From Cellulomonas phragmiteti (GTDB taxonomy: Bacteria > Actinomycetota > Actinomycetes > Actinomycetales > Cellulomonadaceae), in the NCBI RefSeq assembly GCF_016862775.1, contig NZ_BONP01000006.1:1-64000 (forward strand): a DNA stretch of 64,000 nucleotides, given 5' to 3'. A program made the translations under genes and the position numbers. Each line of letters begins with the position of its first letter. The first letter of the stretch is position 1. The notes under the pieces were generated by a model, which was not told the DNA's origin, ran no database searches, and saw nothing but the letters and a program-made list of their open reading frames with translations. Shown piece after piece: positions 54,036-62,908 of this stretch.

Positions 54036-54773
54036 TCAGGACCCGGCGCGCACGAGCCCGGCCTCGTACGCCACGACGACCGCCTGCACGCGGTCGCGGG
54101 CCCCGACCTTCGCCAGGATGCGCCCGACGTGCGTCTTGACGGTCGCCTCGGCGACGAACAGGTCCTGCCCGATCTCCGTGTTCGACCGGCCGCGCGCCAT
54201 GAGGACCAGGACCTCGCGCTCACGCTCGGTGAGCTGGGCCACGGCGTGCTGCGCCGGGTGGTCCGCGCTCGGAGCGGCGTCGTCGGGCAGCGCGGTGACG
54301 AGGTGCTCGAGGAGCCGTCGCGTGCTCGACGGCGCGATGACCGCGTCGCCGCGGTGGACGGTGCGGATCGCCGCGAGCATCTCCTCCGGCGGGGCGTCCT
54401 TGAGCAGGAACCCGCTCGCGCCCGCGCGGATCGCGGCGAGCACGTACTCGTCGAGGTCGAAGGTCGTCAGGACGATCACCTTCGGTGCCGGTGCCGCCGC
54501 GGTCGCACGCGACACGATCCGCTCGGTCGCCTCGAGCCCGTCCATCGTCGGCATCCGCACGTCCATGAGCACGACGTCGACGTGTCCCGTCGCGACCCGG
54601 GCGGCGGGGTCCAGCGCCCGCACGGCCTGCGCGCCGTCCCCGGCCTCGAGCACGACCTCGAGATCGGGCTGGGAGTCGATGACCATGCGGAAGCCGGCGC
54701 GCACGAGCTGCTGGTCGTCGACCAGGGCGACGCGGACGAGCGGCTGCTGGGGGTCGGTCGGAGTGGTGGTCAC
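54036..54773 (-). CDS. Response regulator, NarL/LuxR type
   Basis: The 245-residue regulator has a receiver domain (VRVALVDDQQLVRAGFRMVI, phospho-Asp in DVVLMDVRMPTMDG, Lys in GFLLKDAPPEE) and a C-terminal LuxR HTH (LTEREREVLVLMARGRSNTEI, VKTHVGRILAKVGARDR). GTG start overlaps the kinase stop as GTGA. It lies 142 bp upstream of the ABC exporter genes on the same strand, its likely target. Confidence 0.93.
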   Translation of the reverse strand: MTTTPTDPQQPLVRVALVDDQQLVRAGFRMVIDSQPDLEVVLEAGDGAQAVRALDPAARVATGHVDVVLMDVRMPTMDGLEATERIVSRATAAAPAPKVIVLTTFDLDEYVLAAIRAGASGFLLKDAPPEEMLAAIRTVHRGDAVIAPSSTRRLLEHLVTALPDDAAPSADHPAQHAVAQLTEREREVLVLMARGRSNTEIGQDLFVAEATVKTHVGRILAKVGARDRVQAVVVAYEAGLVRAGS

Positions 54774-56107
54774 GAGGGGGATCCTCCCGCAGGGTGGGGG
54801 TGCTCGGCCGGGACGGCCGCGCGGTCGGTGGTGCCGGGGTCCCTCGCCGCACCCGGCGTGGGCAGGGTCGCGCGGACGCGGAACCCCCCGCCTGGGCGGG
54901 GACCGGCAGTCACCGTGCCGCCGAACATCGTGGCGCGCTCCCGCATGCCCAGCAGCCCCTGGCCCAGACCGTCGGCATCGGCGGCGGCCCCGCGGCCGTC
55001 GTCGCTCACCTCCAGGGTGACCGCTGCCGGCAGCCACTGGAGCATGACGGTGACCCCGGGGTCCGGTCCGGCGTGCTTGAGGACGTTCGTGAGAGACTCC
55101 TGCGCGATGCGGTAGACCGTCAGCCCGGCGCCCGGCGGCAGGTGACGGGGGGTGCCCAGCCGCACGTAGGACACGCGCAGTCCGCTGGCGCGCACCTGCG
55201 CGACGAGCTGCTCCACGTCCTCGACGGCCGGCTGGGGGGTCGTGGCGGCGGTCGGCGTCGTGTCCGCGACCCCCTGCTCGTCGGGCGACGTCGTCAGCAC
55301 GCCCGGTGCCGCGCGCCCCGGCGCGCCGGCGTGCGGCGCCTCGCGCAGCACACCCAGCAGGCGACGCATGTCGGTCAGCGCCGCACGCCCGGTCTCGGCG
55401 ATCGTGCCGAGCGAGCGGGAGGCCGCCGCGGGGTCGTGGGCCGCGGCGTACCGGCCGCCGTCCGCCTGCGCGATGATGACCGACAGGCTGTGCGCGACGA
55501 TGTCGTGCATCTCGCGGGCGATGCGCGCGCGCTCCGCCGCGGTCGCGATGATGGCCTGCTGGTCGCGCTCGACCTCGAGCCGCTCGGCACGGTCCACGAG
55601 GGCCTCCAGGTGCTCGCGGCGGCTGCGACGCACCAGGCCGAACGCCCAGGCCACGAGGAAGATGCTGGCGACCAGCACGGTGACCATGGCGGCCGCGACC
55701 CGGTCGTACGGCAGGGCGATCGCGGCCCCGACGACGAACGCCCCCACCATCGCGCCGAGGATGCCCGTGCGGTGCGCCCAGCGCGGGCCGTGCAGGGCGA
55801 CGGAGTAGAGCGCGAACGGCACCACGACGTCGACCGGCAGCAGCGGGAACCCGCCGACCACGTGCAGCAGCGCGCACGAGTAGACCACCGCGACCGAGAC
55901 GGCCGGTCGCGTGCGTCGCCACGCGAGGGGCACGACGACGCCCAGGGCGCACAGCGAGAGCAGCAGCGCGGCGCCGCCCGACGCGTCCGTGCCGAGCGCG
56001 GCGATCGAGACCGGGACCAGCACGATCGCCAGCAGGACGGTGACGCCGGTGTCCACACCCTGGCGGTGCGTGTCCTCCCACTGCCACAACCGGTCCCACC
56101 ACGACAT
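54770..56107 (-). CDS. Sensor histidine kinase, DesK/NarX-like (HisKA_3)
   Basis: The 445-residue kinase has an N-terminal membrane domain of about five or six helices (about 15-165), a short coiled coil and the HisKA_3 phosphoacceptor in ERARIAREMHDIVAHSLSVI. The HATPase is marked by YRIAQESLTNVLKHA and SDDGRG...GLLGMRERATMFGG. A 40-residue insertion rich in Thr/Pro/Ala breaks the region between them. It works with the NarL-type regulator. ATG lies 6 nt after TAGGCT, so probably leaderless. Confidence 0.92.
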   Translation of the reverse strand: MSWWDRLWQWEDTHRQGVDTGVTVLLAIVLVPVSIAALGTDASGGAALLLSLCALGVVVPLAWRRTRPAVSVAVVYSCALLHVVGGFPLLPVDVVVPFALYSVALHGPRWAHRTGILGAMVGAFVVGAAIALPYDRVAAAMVTVLVASIFLVAWAFGLVRRSRREHLEALVDRAERLEVERDQQAIIATAAERARIAREMHDIVAHSLSVIIAQADGGRYAAAHDPAAASRSLGTIAETGRAALTDMRRLLGVLREAPHAGAPGRAAPGVLTTSPDEQGVADTTPTAATTPQPAVEDVEQLVAQVRASGLRVSYVRLGTPRHLPPGAGLTVYRIAQESLTNVLKHAGPDPGVTVMLQWLPAAVTLEVSDDGRGAAADADGLGQGLLGMRERATMFGGTVTAGPRPGGGFRVRATLPTPGAARDPGTTDRAAVPAEHPHPAGGSPS

Positions 56108-56113
56108 CCCCCG

Positions 56114-56119
56114 AGCCTA
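56114..56119 (-). promoter_or_regulatory. -10-like TAGGCT of the DesK-type kinase (leaderless spacing)
   Basis: TAGGCT on the minus strand lies 6 nt before the ATG at 56107. Confidence 0.5.
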
Positions 56120-56291
56120 GGCGTGGCCCGTCGCCGGGGCGTGCGTCCACGGGTGGACCGTGACCGGTGCGCGGACAGGTCGTCGTCCACCCGTGGGCGC
56201 ACGCGCCCGTCCGACCGCGCCCGGCACGCGGGCCCGGGGTCTTCCCGGCGCGTCCGGGACCGAGGGCTGCGTTCCGCAGGAGTTCGTGACC

Positions 56292-56297
56292 TAACAT
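56292..56297 (+). promoter_or_regulatory. -10-like TAACAT of the OmpR-type regulator (leaderless spacing)
   Basis: TAACAT ends 6 nt before the ATG at 56304. It is among the closest to the TATAAT-like consensus here. Confidence 0.55.
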
Positions 56298-56303
56298 GGC
56301 CGA

Positions 56304-57041
56304 ATGACCCAGGTGCTGCTGGCGGAGGACGACCCCGCGATTGCCGAGCCTTTGGCGCGGGCGCTGGGGCGTGAAGGTTACGACGTGCGTGTGCAAGGCA
56401 CAGGTCAAGGCGCGATCGACGGCGCGGCGAGCGCCGACCTCGTCGTCCTCGACCTCGGCCTGCCCGACATGGACGGCCTCGACGTCGCCCGCGCCATCCG
56501 CAGCCAGGGCCTGACGACGCCGGTGCTGGTGCTGACCGCGCGGGCCGACGAGGTCGACCTCGTCGTCGGGCTGGACGCGGGCGCCGACGACTACGTGACC
56601 AAGCCGTTCCGTCTGGCGGAGCTGCTCGCCCGCGTGCGGGCGCTCCTGCGCCGCACCGTCGGCGACCCGGCCGACGAGGACGAGCTGCACGCGCAGAACG
56701 TGCGCGTCGACGTCGCCGCCCACCGCGCCTTCCAGGGCGAGCGCGAGCTGCACCTGACGGCCAAGGAGTTCGACCTGCTGCGCGTCCTGGTGGCCGCCGC
56801 GGGCACGGTCGTCTCGCGCGAGACCCTCATGCGCGAGGTCTGGGGCTCGGACCCGAGCGGGTCGACCAAGACCCTCGACATGCACGTGTCCTGGCTGCGC
56901 CGCAAGCTCGGGGACGACGCCAACGCCCCGCGGTACATCTCCACGGTGCGCGGCATGGGCTTCCGCTTCGAGACGGGCGGCACGGCCGACCCCGCCGCAG
57001 CGGCACCCGGCACGGCCGCGGGTCCGCTCGACCGGGTCTGA
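56304..57041 (+). CDS. Response regulator, OmpR/PhoB type
   Basis: The 245-residue regulator has a receiver domain (VLLAEDDPAIAEPLARAL, phospho-Asp in LVVLDLGLPDMDG, Lys in DDYVTKPFRLAELL) and a winged-helix output domain (LTAKEFDLLRVLVAAAGTVV, TKTLDMHVSWLRRKLGDD, ISTVRGMGFRFE). It is transcribed divergently from the DesK-type kinase 196 bp away. Its kinase starts only 3 bp after its stop. The regulon is unknown. Confidence 0.94.
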   Translation: MTQVLLAEDDPAIAEPLARALGREGYDVRVQGTGQGAIDGAASADLVVLDLGLPDMDGLDVARAIRSQGLTTPVLVLTARADEVDLVVGLDAGADDYVTKPFRLAELLARVRALLRRTVGDPADEDELHAQNVRVDVAAHRAFQGERELHLTAKEFDLLRVLVAAAGTVVSRETLMREVWGSDPSGSTKTLDMHVSWLRRKLGDDANAPRYISTVRGMGFRFETGGTADPAAAAPGTAAGPLDRV

Positions 57042-57044
57042 CGC

Positions 57045-58364
57045 GTGCGCCGTCGCGTCCTGCAGGCGACGATCGCCGCCGTCACGGTCGCGGTCGTCCT
57101 CCTCGGGTTCCCGCTCGCGTTCCTGGGGGCGCAGCTGGTGCGGGAGAACGAGCTGCGCGGGCTGGAGATCCGGGCCCAGTCGGTCGCCCGCACGGTCGAC
57201 TTCCGGGTCGAGCAGGAGATCGCGCTCTCGGACCGCATGCTCGAGCCCTACACCGGCAGCGACGGCGAGCTCGGGGCGACCGTCGTGGTCCGTACCCCCG
57301 ACGGGCAGACGTACCGCGCCGGGCCGACGGTCGACGACCGCCGGGTGACGGTGCAGACGACGTCCGACACCGCCGCGACCGTGCTGCTGTACGTGTCGTG
57401 GTGGGACGTCTTCTGGATGTCCACGCAGGTCATCGCCCTGGTCGTCGTCGCCGCCGTCGTCGCGTTCGCCGCGGGGATCGCGATGGCGATCTGGCAGGCC
57501 AACCGGCTCGCCGCGCCGCTGGTGTACCTCGCGGCCTCGGCCGAGCAGCTCGGGTCGGGTCAGGTCCGTCCCCAGCTCGAGCCGTCCGGCGTCGAGGAGA
57601 TCGACCTGGTGGCCGCCGAGCTCGCGCGCAGCGCCGACCGCATGGCCGGGCGACTGGCGGCGGAGCGGCAGTTCGCGTCCGACGCCTCCCACCAGCTGCG
57701 GACGCCGCTGACGGCCCTCTCCATGCGGCTCGAGGAGATCATGCTCACCGCGGGGGAGGAGGAGGTGCGGGAGGAGGCGCGGATCTCGCTCGAGCAGGTC
57801 GAGCGCCTCGTCCGCGTCGTGGACGACCTGCTCGCCAGCTCGCGGCGCGCCCAGGGCGGCACGACCGAGGCGATCTCCCTGTGGGAGGTCGTCCACCAGC
57901 AGCAGGAGGAGTGGTCCCCGACGTTCGCGGCGGCCGCCCGTCGCCTCGTCGTCGACGTCGACCCCGCCACGCAGGTGCTCGCCACCCCCGGTGCGCTCGC
58001 GCAGGTGCTCGCCACGCTCATCGAGAACTCCCTCAAGCACGGCGCCGGCACGACCACCGTGCGCGCCCGCGCCGGCGGGCCGTCGCGTGCCGTCGTCGTC
58101 GAGGTCGGCGACGAGGGCGACGGCGTCCCCGACGACCTCGCTCCGCGCATCTTCGAGCGGGACGTCACCTCCGGCGCCGGGACGGGACTGGGGCTGGCGC
58201 TCGCGCGGGACCTCGCCAGCGCGGACGGGGGTCGTCTCGAGCTCGCGCAGCGCCGGCCCGCGGTGTTCGCGCTCTTCCTGTCCGGGGTCCCGGCCTCGCT
58301 GCGGCCCGACGTCGTCCTGCCGCGCGGCGCCGTGATCTCGGTGCGGCGCGACCGCCGCTGGTGA
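57045..58364 (+). CDS. Sensor histidine kinase of the OmpR-type system
   Basis: The 439-residue kinase has two membrane helices (about 5-30 and 125-150) around a 95-residue extracellular sensor, a HAMP-like linker, then HisKA with phosphoacceptor His in FASDASHQLRTPLTAL and an HATPase (LIENSLKHG, DEGDGVPDD, TGLGLALARDLA). The end is a short tail with VPASLRPDVVLPRG. GTG start, 3 bp after the regulator. Membrane-bound; ligand unknown. Confidence 0.92.
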   Translation: MRRRVLQATIAAVTVAVVLLGFPLAFLGAQLVRENELRGLEIRAQSVARTVDFRVEQEIALSDRMLEPYTGSDGELGATVVVRTPDGQTYRAGPTVDDRRVTVQTTSDTAATVLLYVSWWDVFWMSTQVIALVVVAAVVAFAAGIAMAIWQANRLAAPLVYLAASAEQLGSGQVRPQLEPSGVEEIDLVAAELARSADRMAGRLAAERQFASDASHQLRTPLTALSMRLEEIMLTAGEEEVREEARISLEQVERLVRVVDDLLASSRRAQGGTTEAISLWEVVHQQQEEWSPTFAAAARRLVVDVDPATQVLATPGALAQVLATLIENSLKHGAGTTTVRARAGGPSRAVVVEVGDEGDGVPDDLAPRIFERDVTSGAGTGLGLALARDLASADGGRLELAQRRPAVFALFLSGVPASLRPDVVLPRGAVISVRRDRRW

Positions 58365-58446
58365 GCCCGGCACGGACCTGCCCGACGTGACCGCGATGTC
58401 CCGTTAGGCTGGCGGCCCAGTCGCCGTGCCACCGGGGGAGGGGCAA

Positions 58447-59637
58447 GTGCAGGGTCTCGAGCCAGTGTTCCAGGGGTACGCCTGGGGATCGCCCACCGCC
58501 ATCCCGGAGCTGCTGGGCCTGCCCGCCGGCGACGCCCCGGTCGCGGAGGCGTGGTTCGGGGGGCACCCGTCCTCGTCGTCGATCCTGGCGACCGACGGTC
58601 GGACGCTCCACGCGGCGATCGCCGGGAGTCCCGCGCCGCTGCTCGGCACCGACGTGGCCGCGCAGTTCGGGAACCACCTGCCGTTCCTGCTCAAGATCAT
58701 CGCCGCCGCACGCCCGCTCTCGCTGCAGGTGCACCCGAGCATCGAGCTCGCGCAGGACGGGTACGCACGGGAGGACGCCGCCGGCGTCCCGCTCGACCAC
58801 CCGCAGCGCTCCTACCGCGACCGCAACCACAAGCCCGAGCTCGTCTTCGCCCTGACGACCTTCGAGGCGCTCGTGGGGTTCCGCGCCCCGCGGCGGACGG
58901 CCGAGATCCTCCGCGGCCTCGAGCACCCCGTCGCGCGCCAGCTGCACAAGACCGTCACCGCGGACCCGAGCCCCAGCGGGGTCCGCGAGGCGTTCTCCCG
59001 GCTCGTCGGTGAGGGCACCCGGCCCTCCCCCGCCGAGGTCGCCGAGCTCGCCGAGGAGTTCCGCGCCCGGCTGGCGAGCGGGTCGCCGTCGCCGCGCACG
59101 GACCGGGCCGTGGACCTGCTCGAGCGGGCGTACCCCGGGGACCCCGGCGCGGTGACGGCCGTGCTGCTCAACCCGGTGACGCTGCGCCCCGGCGAGGCCC
59201 TGTTCGTCCCCGCGGGTGCGGTGCACGCGTACCTCGACGGCGTCGCCGTGGAGATCATGGCGAACTCGGACAACGTCCTGCGGGCCGGGCTCACGTCCAA
59301 GCACGTCGACATCCCCGAGCTGCTGCGTGCGGTCGACTGCGTCGCGGCGCCGCCCATCCGCATCGCCCCCGAGCACGTGTACGACGCGACCGACGTGTAC
59401 TACGTCCCCGTGGACGACTTCGAGCTGTCCGTCACGCGCGTGACCACCGCGGGCCCCTGCCGGCTGCCGAGCACCGGGCCGCGCGTCGTCCTGTGCCTCG
59501 AGGGTGCCGTGCGGCTGCGCGCCGCCTCGGGTGAGGAGCTCGAGCTGGCGGCCGGACGCGCCGCGTTCGTCCCGGCGGCGGACGGCAAGCTCACGGTCCA
59601 CGGCGAGGGTCGCCTCGTGCAGGCCTCGGTCCCGTGA
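58447..59637 (+). CDS. manA: Mannose-6-phosphate isomerase, class I
   Basis: The 396-residue zinc enzyme interconverts fructose-6-P and mannose-6-P, feeding GDP-mannose. Metal and active-site motifs: LSLQVHPS near 95 (Gln and His), NHKPELVFALT (Glu) and VPAGAVHAYLDGVAVEIMANSDNVLRAG with the second His and catalytic Arg region. GTG at 58447 follows gggggagggg, which decides the start over an earlier GTG at 58426. A TAGGCT at 58405-58410 could be its -10. Confidence 0.93.
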   Translation: MQGLEPVFQGYAWGSPTAIPELLGLPAGDAPVAEAWFGGHPSSSSILATDGRTLHAAIAGSPAPLLGTDVAAQFGNHLPFLLKIIAAARPLSLQVHPSIELAQDGYAREDAAGVPLDHPQRSYRDRNHKPELVFALTTFEALVGFRAPRRTAEILRGLEHPVARQLHKTVTADPSPSGVREAFSRLVGEGTRPSPAEVAELAEEFRARLASGSPSPRTDRAVDLLERAYPGDPGAVTAVLLNPVTLRPGEALFVPAGAVHAYLDGVAVEIMANSDNVLRAGLTSKHVDIPELLRAVDCVAAPPIRIAPEHVYDATDVYYVPVDDFELSVTRVTTAGPCRLPSTGPRVVLCLEGAVRLRAASGEELELAAGRAAFVPAADGKLTVHGEGRLVQASVP

Positions 59638-59686
59638 GGCGGGACGGGCGCGAGCGGGCGCTCGTCAGCGGCTACCCTCGACGCCC

Positions 59687-60877
59687 GTGACACCTCCGAT
59701 CGTCGCCGTCGTCGGCGGCGGGCAGCTCGCCCGCATGATGGCCGGGCCTGCGACCGCCCTGGGCCTGCACCTGCGCGTCCTCGCGGAGGCCGCCGACGGC
59801 TCGGCCGCGCAGGCCGTGGCCGACGCGCCCGTGGGCGTCGCGTCCGACGAGTCCGCCGTGCTCGCGCTCGTCGACGGCGCCGCCGTGCTGACGTTCGAGC
59901 ACGAGCACGTCCCGCCGGGCGTGCTCGACGCGGTCGCCGCGCACGGTGTCGCGGTGCACCCGACGCCCGACGCCCTCGTGCACGCCCAGGACAAGGCCGT
60001 GATGCGGCGCCGGCTCACGGACCTCGGCGTGCCCTGCCCGCGCTGGGCGCCCGTCGGGGACCTCGCGGACCTCGAGCGCTTCCGCGCCGACGCCGGCGGT
60101 GCCGCGGTCGTCAAGACGACACGTGGCGGCTACGACGGCAAGGGGGTGCGGGTCGTGAGCCGGGGGCCGGTGCCCGACGACGTCGTCGCGTGGTGCGCGG
60201 CGGTCGCCGACGGCACCGGTCCCGCGCTGCTGGCCGAGGACCTCGTCCCGTTCACGCGGGAGCTCGCGGTGCTCGTCGCCCGCACGCCGTCCGGGCGCAG
60301 CGTCGTCTGGCCCGTCGTCGAGTCCGTCCAGCGGGACGGCGTGTGCGCGGAGGTCGTCGCCCCGGCGCCCGACCTGCACCCCGCGACCGCCGCGCAGGCC
60401 GAGCAGGTGGCGCGCACCGTCGCCGACGGCCTGGGCGTCACCGGCGTGCTGGCCGTGGAGCTCTTCGAGGTGCCGGACCCCGACGGGGGAGCGCCGCGCG
60501 TGCTCGTCAACGAGCTCGCCATGCGGCCGCACAACTCCGGGCACTGGACGATCGACGGCGCCGTCACCAGCCAGTTCGAGCAGCACCTGCGGGCGGTGCT
60601 CGACCTGCCGCTGGGCGACGTCACCCCCGTCGCCCGGTGGACCGTCATGGCCAACGTGCTCGGCAGCGCGCTCGACGACCCGACCGACGCCCTGCACGAC
60701 GTCCTCGGCGCCGACCCGGGCGCCAAGGTGCACCTGTACGGCAAGGCGGTGCGGCCCGGTCGCAAGCTCGGCCACGTCAACGTGTCGGGCGACGACCTGG
60801 ACGACGTCCGTGCGCGTGCGCGCGCGGCGGCCGCGCGGCTGCGCGGCGAGACGACCGAGGACCGAGGGACGACATGA
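59687..60877 (+). CDS. purK: 5-(Carboxyamino)imidazole ribonucleotide synthase PurK
   Basis: The 396-residue ATP-grasp enzyme makes N5-CAIR from AIR, bicarbonate and ATP in purine synthesis. The N-terminus [18 protein letters not shown] is diagnostic. ATP-grasp motifs are [28 protein letters not shown] and [16 protein letters not shown]. The GTG at 59687 sits 8 nt after a TACCCT. Its TGA overlaps the purE start (ATGA). Confidence 0.95.
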   Translation: MTPPIVAVVGGGQLARMMAGPATALGLHLRVLAEAADGSAAQAVADAPVGVASDESAVLALVDGAAVLTFEHEHVPPGVLDAVAAHGVAVHPTPDALVHAQDKAVMRRRLTDLGVPCPRWAPVGDLADLERFRADAGGAAVVKTTRGGYDGKGVRVVSRGPVPDDVVAWCAAVADGTGPALLAEDLVPFTRELAVLVARTPSGRSVVWPVVESVQRDGVCAEVVAPAPDLHPATAAQAEQVARTVADGLGVTGVLAVELFEVPDPDGGAPRVLVNELAMRPHNSGHWTIDGAVTSQFEQHLRAVLDLPLGDVTPVARWTVMANVLGSALDDPTDALHDVLGADPGAKVHLYGKAVRPGRKLGHVNVSGDDLDDVRARARAAAARLRGETTEDRGTT

Positions 60878-61422
60878 GCCACACCACGCCGGGCGGCACC
60901 CAGGTCGGCATCGTCATGGGGTCGGACTCCGACTGGCCCGTGATGCAGGCGGCGGCGGACGCTCTCGCCGAGTTCGACGTGGCCGTCGAGGTCGACGTCG
61001 TGTCCGCCCACCGGCAGCCGGACAAGATGGTCGCGTACGGGCGGGAGGCCGCCGGCCGCGGCCTGCGCGTGATCGTGGCCGGAGCCGGGGGCGCCGCGCA
61101 CCTGCCCGGCATGCTGGCGGCCGTCACCCCGCTGCCCGTCGTGGGGGTGCCCGTGCCGCTCGCGCACCTCGACGGCCTGGACTCGCTGCTGTCGATCGTG
61201 CAGATGCCCGCAGGCGTGCCCGTCGCGACCGTGTCCGTGGGTGGGGCCCGGAACGCGGGCCTGCTGGCCGTGCGGATCCTCGCGTCCGGGTCCGGCCCGG
61301 AGGCGGAGCGGCTCCGGGCGGCGATGCTGACGTTCCAGGACGGTCTGCGCGCGCAGGCCGACGCGAAGGGCGAGCGGCTGCGCAGCCGCGCGACGCGACC
61401 CGCGACCGGGTTCTCGGCCTGA
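60874..61422 (+). CDS. purE: 5-(Carboxyamino)imidazole ribonucleotide mutase PurE
   Basis: The 182-residue class I PurE converts N5-CAIR to CAIR. Motifs: [20 protein letters not shown], the catalytic His in [24 protein letters not shown] and [14 protein letters not shown]. It has a slightly extended basic C-terminus ([13 protein letters not shown]). Coupled to purK by a 4-bp overlap. Ends 13 bp from the convergent LCP gene. Confidence 0.95.
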   Translation: MSHTTPGGTQVGIVMGSDSDWPVMQAAADALAEFDVAVEVDVVSAHRQPDKMVAYGREAAGRGLRVIVAGAGGAAHLPGMLAAVTPLPVVGVPVPLAHLDGLDSLLSIVQMPAGVPVATVSVGGARNAGLLAVRILASGSGPEAERLRAAMLTFQDGLRAQADAKGERLRSRATRPATGFSA

Positions 61423-61435
61423 CGGCCGAGTCCAC

Positions 61436-62908
61436 CTAGCCGCCCGGTATCCCGCCCACCTCGCCCGGCGGCAGCGAGCCGTCACGGATCGCCGCGAAGA
61501 ACCCGGGTGTCAGCTCGGGGTCGAGCAGCACGGTCGACCCGATGTTGCCCCCGGGCCGGTGGTCCATGCTGGCGATCGGCGGCGTGCCCGTGATGCCGCC
61601 CTCGCCGTTCGCCGCGCGGAACGCCAGGGCCAGGCGCGCCACGTCGATGACGCCGGCGTCCTCGTCGAACGTCAGCGCGCCCGTGCCCGCGTCGACGAGG
61701 GCGACCTGCGCGCCGGGGTCGAGCGCCAGCGAGCCCGGGCTCACCTTGCCCATGACGGCGCCGATGAGCTGCCGCTGACGCAGGGCGCGCCCGACGTCGC
61801 CCTGGGGGTCCGCCTTGCGCATGCGGGCGAACGGCAGGGCCGCCGCACCGTCGACGTCGTGGCAGCCGGCCGTCCAGACCATGCCGGAGTCCGGGTCGTC
61901 GACGTCGCCGTCGTAGCAGAGGTGGACACCGCCGACCGCGTCGACCAGCCGGGCCACGCCGCCCATGCCGATCTCGGCGTAGTGGTCGACGGTCAGCCCG
62001 GTCAGGCCCTCGACGGTCTGGACCAGCAGCGGTGCGCCCCCCCACGCGAACGCGTGGTTGAGCTTGGTACCGCCGTGGCCCGGCACCTCCACGAACGAGT
62101 CGCGGGGGAGCGAGATCATCGCGGTCGGGCCGTCGGCGGGCACGTGCAGCAGCAGGATCGTGTCCGTGCGCTGCCCCTCGGTGCCGTCCTCCGCGATACC
62201 GCCCTCGTCGCCGCGCGCGTCGGACCCTGCGAGCAGGTACGTGGTGCCCGGTGTCCCGGGCGCCCCGGACAGTGCGGGGGTCTTCTGCAGCAGACCGTTC
62301 GCCCAGATCAGCAACCCGACGGGCCAGGCGACGAGCGCCGCGAGGACGAGGAGCGCGACCACGCCGGCGATGCGCCGACGGCGTCCGCCTCCCGCACCCT
62401 CGGAGGGTGCGACCGGCGGTCGGGGAGCCCGTGGCGTGGCCGCGGCCGGTCGCCCCGGGCTCCCGGGCGCGCCGGGTCCGGCGGCACGTGCCGTCGCGGG
62501 CGACGACGAGCGGGGCGGGGTGGACCGCGCCGTGGCACCCGCCGGGGGGATGCGCGGGGCGTCGCCCGGGCGGGCCCGCCCCGCGGGTGCGAACGAGGCC
62601 GGCGCGCCGGTGCCGGGTGCAGCAGGCCCGGGTGCGTCAGGTCGGGACGCGGCAGGTGCGGGAGCGGGCCGGGTGGCGCCGTCGCGGCGCACACCGGTGC
62701 CGCGGGGCGCGGGCGCCGGTGGCGGCGTCCGGCCGCGGCTCGGTGTGCCGCCCTCGCGGGGCGCAGGTCGGGAGACCCGGGTCGGCGCCGCGGGGCGTCC
62801 GGCCGACCTGCCGACCACGCGGGCGCCGTCCGCTACCGGCCGGTCGCGCCCGCCGTCCGGCGCGAAGCTGGGGGGCGGGGTCGCGTCGTCGTCACGGCGG
62901 CCGGTCAC
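61436..62908 (-). CDS. LytR-CpsA-Psr (LCP) family protein
   Basis: The 490-residue enzyme has a long, disordered Pro/Ala/Arg-rich cytosolic part (about 1-155), one membrane helix (IAGVVALLVLAALVAWPVGL) and an extracellular LCP domain. Marks of the LCP active site: LLAGSDARGDEGG, QRTDTILLLHVP, MISLPRDSFVEVPG and ALPFARMRKADPQGD with the phosphate-binding Arg. LCP enzymes attach teichoic acids or related glycopolymers to peptidoglycan. The GTG start overlaps the stop of the other LCP gene (GTGA). Confidence 0.92.
   Translation of the reverse strand: MTGRRDDDATPPPSFAPDGGRDRPVADGARVVGRSAGRPAAPTRVSRPAPREGGTPSRGRTPPPAPAPRGTGVRRDGATRPAPAPAASRPDAPGPAAPGTGAPASFAPAGRARPGDAPRIPPAGATARSTPPRSSSPATARAAGPGAPGSPGRPAAATPRAPRPPVAPSEGAGGGRRRRIAGVVALLVLAALVAWPVGLLIWANGLLQKTPALSGAPGTPGTTYLLAGSDARGDEGGIAEDGTEGQRTDTILLLHVPADGPTAMISLPRDSFVEVPGHGGTKLNHAFAWGGAPLLVQTVEGLTGLTVDHYAEIGMGGVARLVDAVGGVHLCYDGDVDDPDSGMVWTAGCHDVDGAAALPFARMRKADPQGDVGRALRQRQLIGAVMGKVSPGSLALDPGAQVALVDAGTGALTFDEDAGVIDVARLALAFRAANGEGGITGTPPIASMDHRPGGNIGSTVLLDPELTPGFFAAIRDGSLPPGEVGGIPGG

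Noticed and set aside
54036-58373. A long minus-strand frame joining the NarL-type regulator with sequence opposite the OmpR-type kinase
   Set aside because: Only the first 245 codons at the 54036 end (start at 54773) are a real protein. The rest is antisense to well-supported genes, and the GTGA overlap fixes the regulator start.
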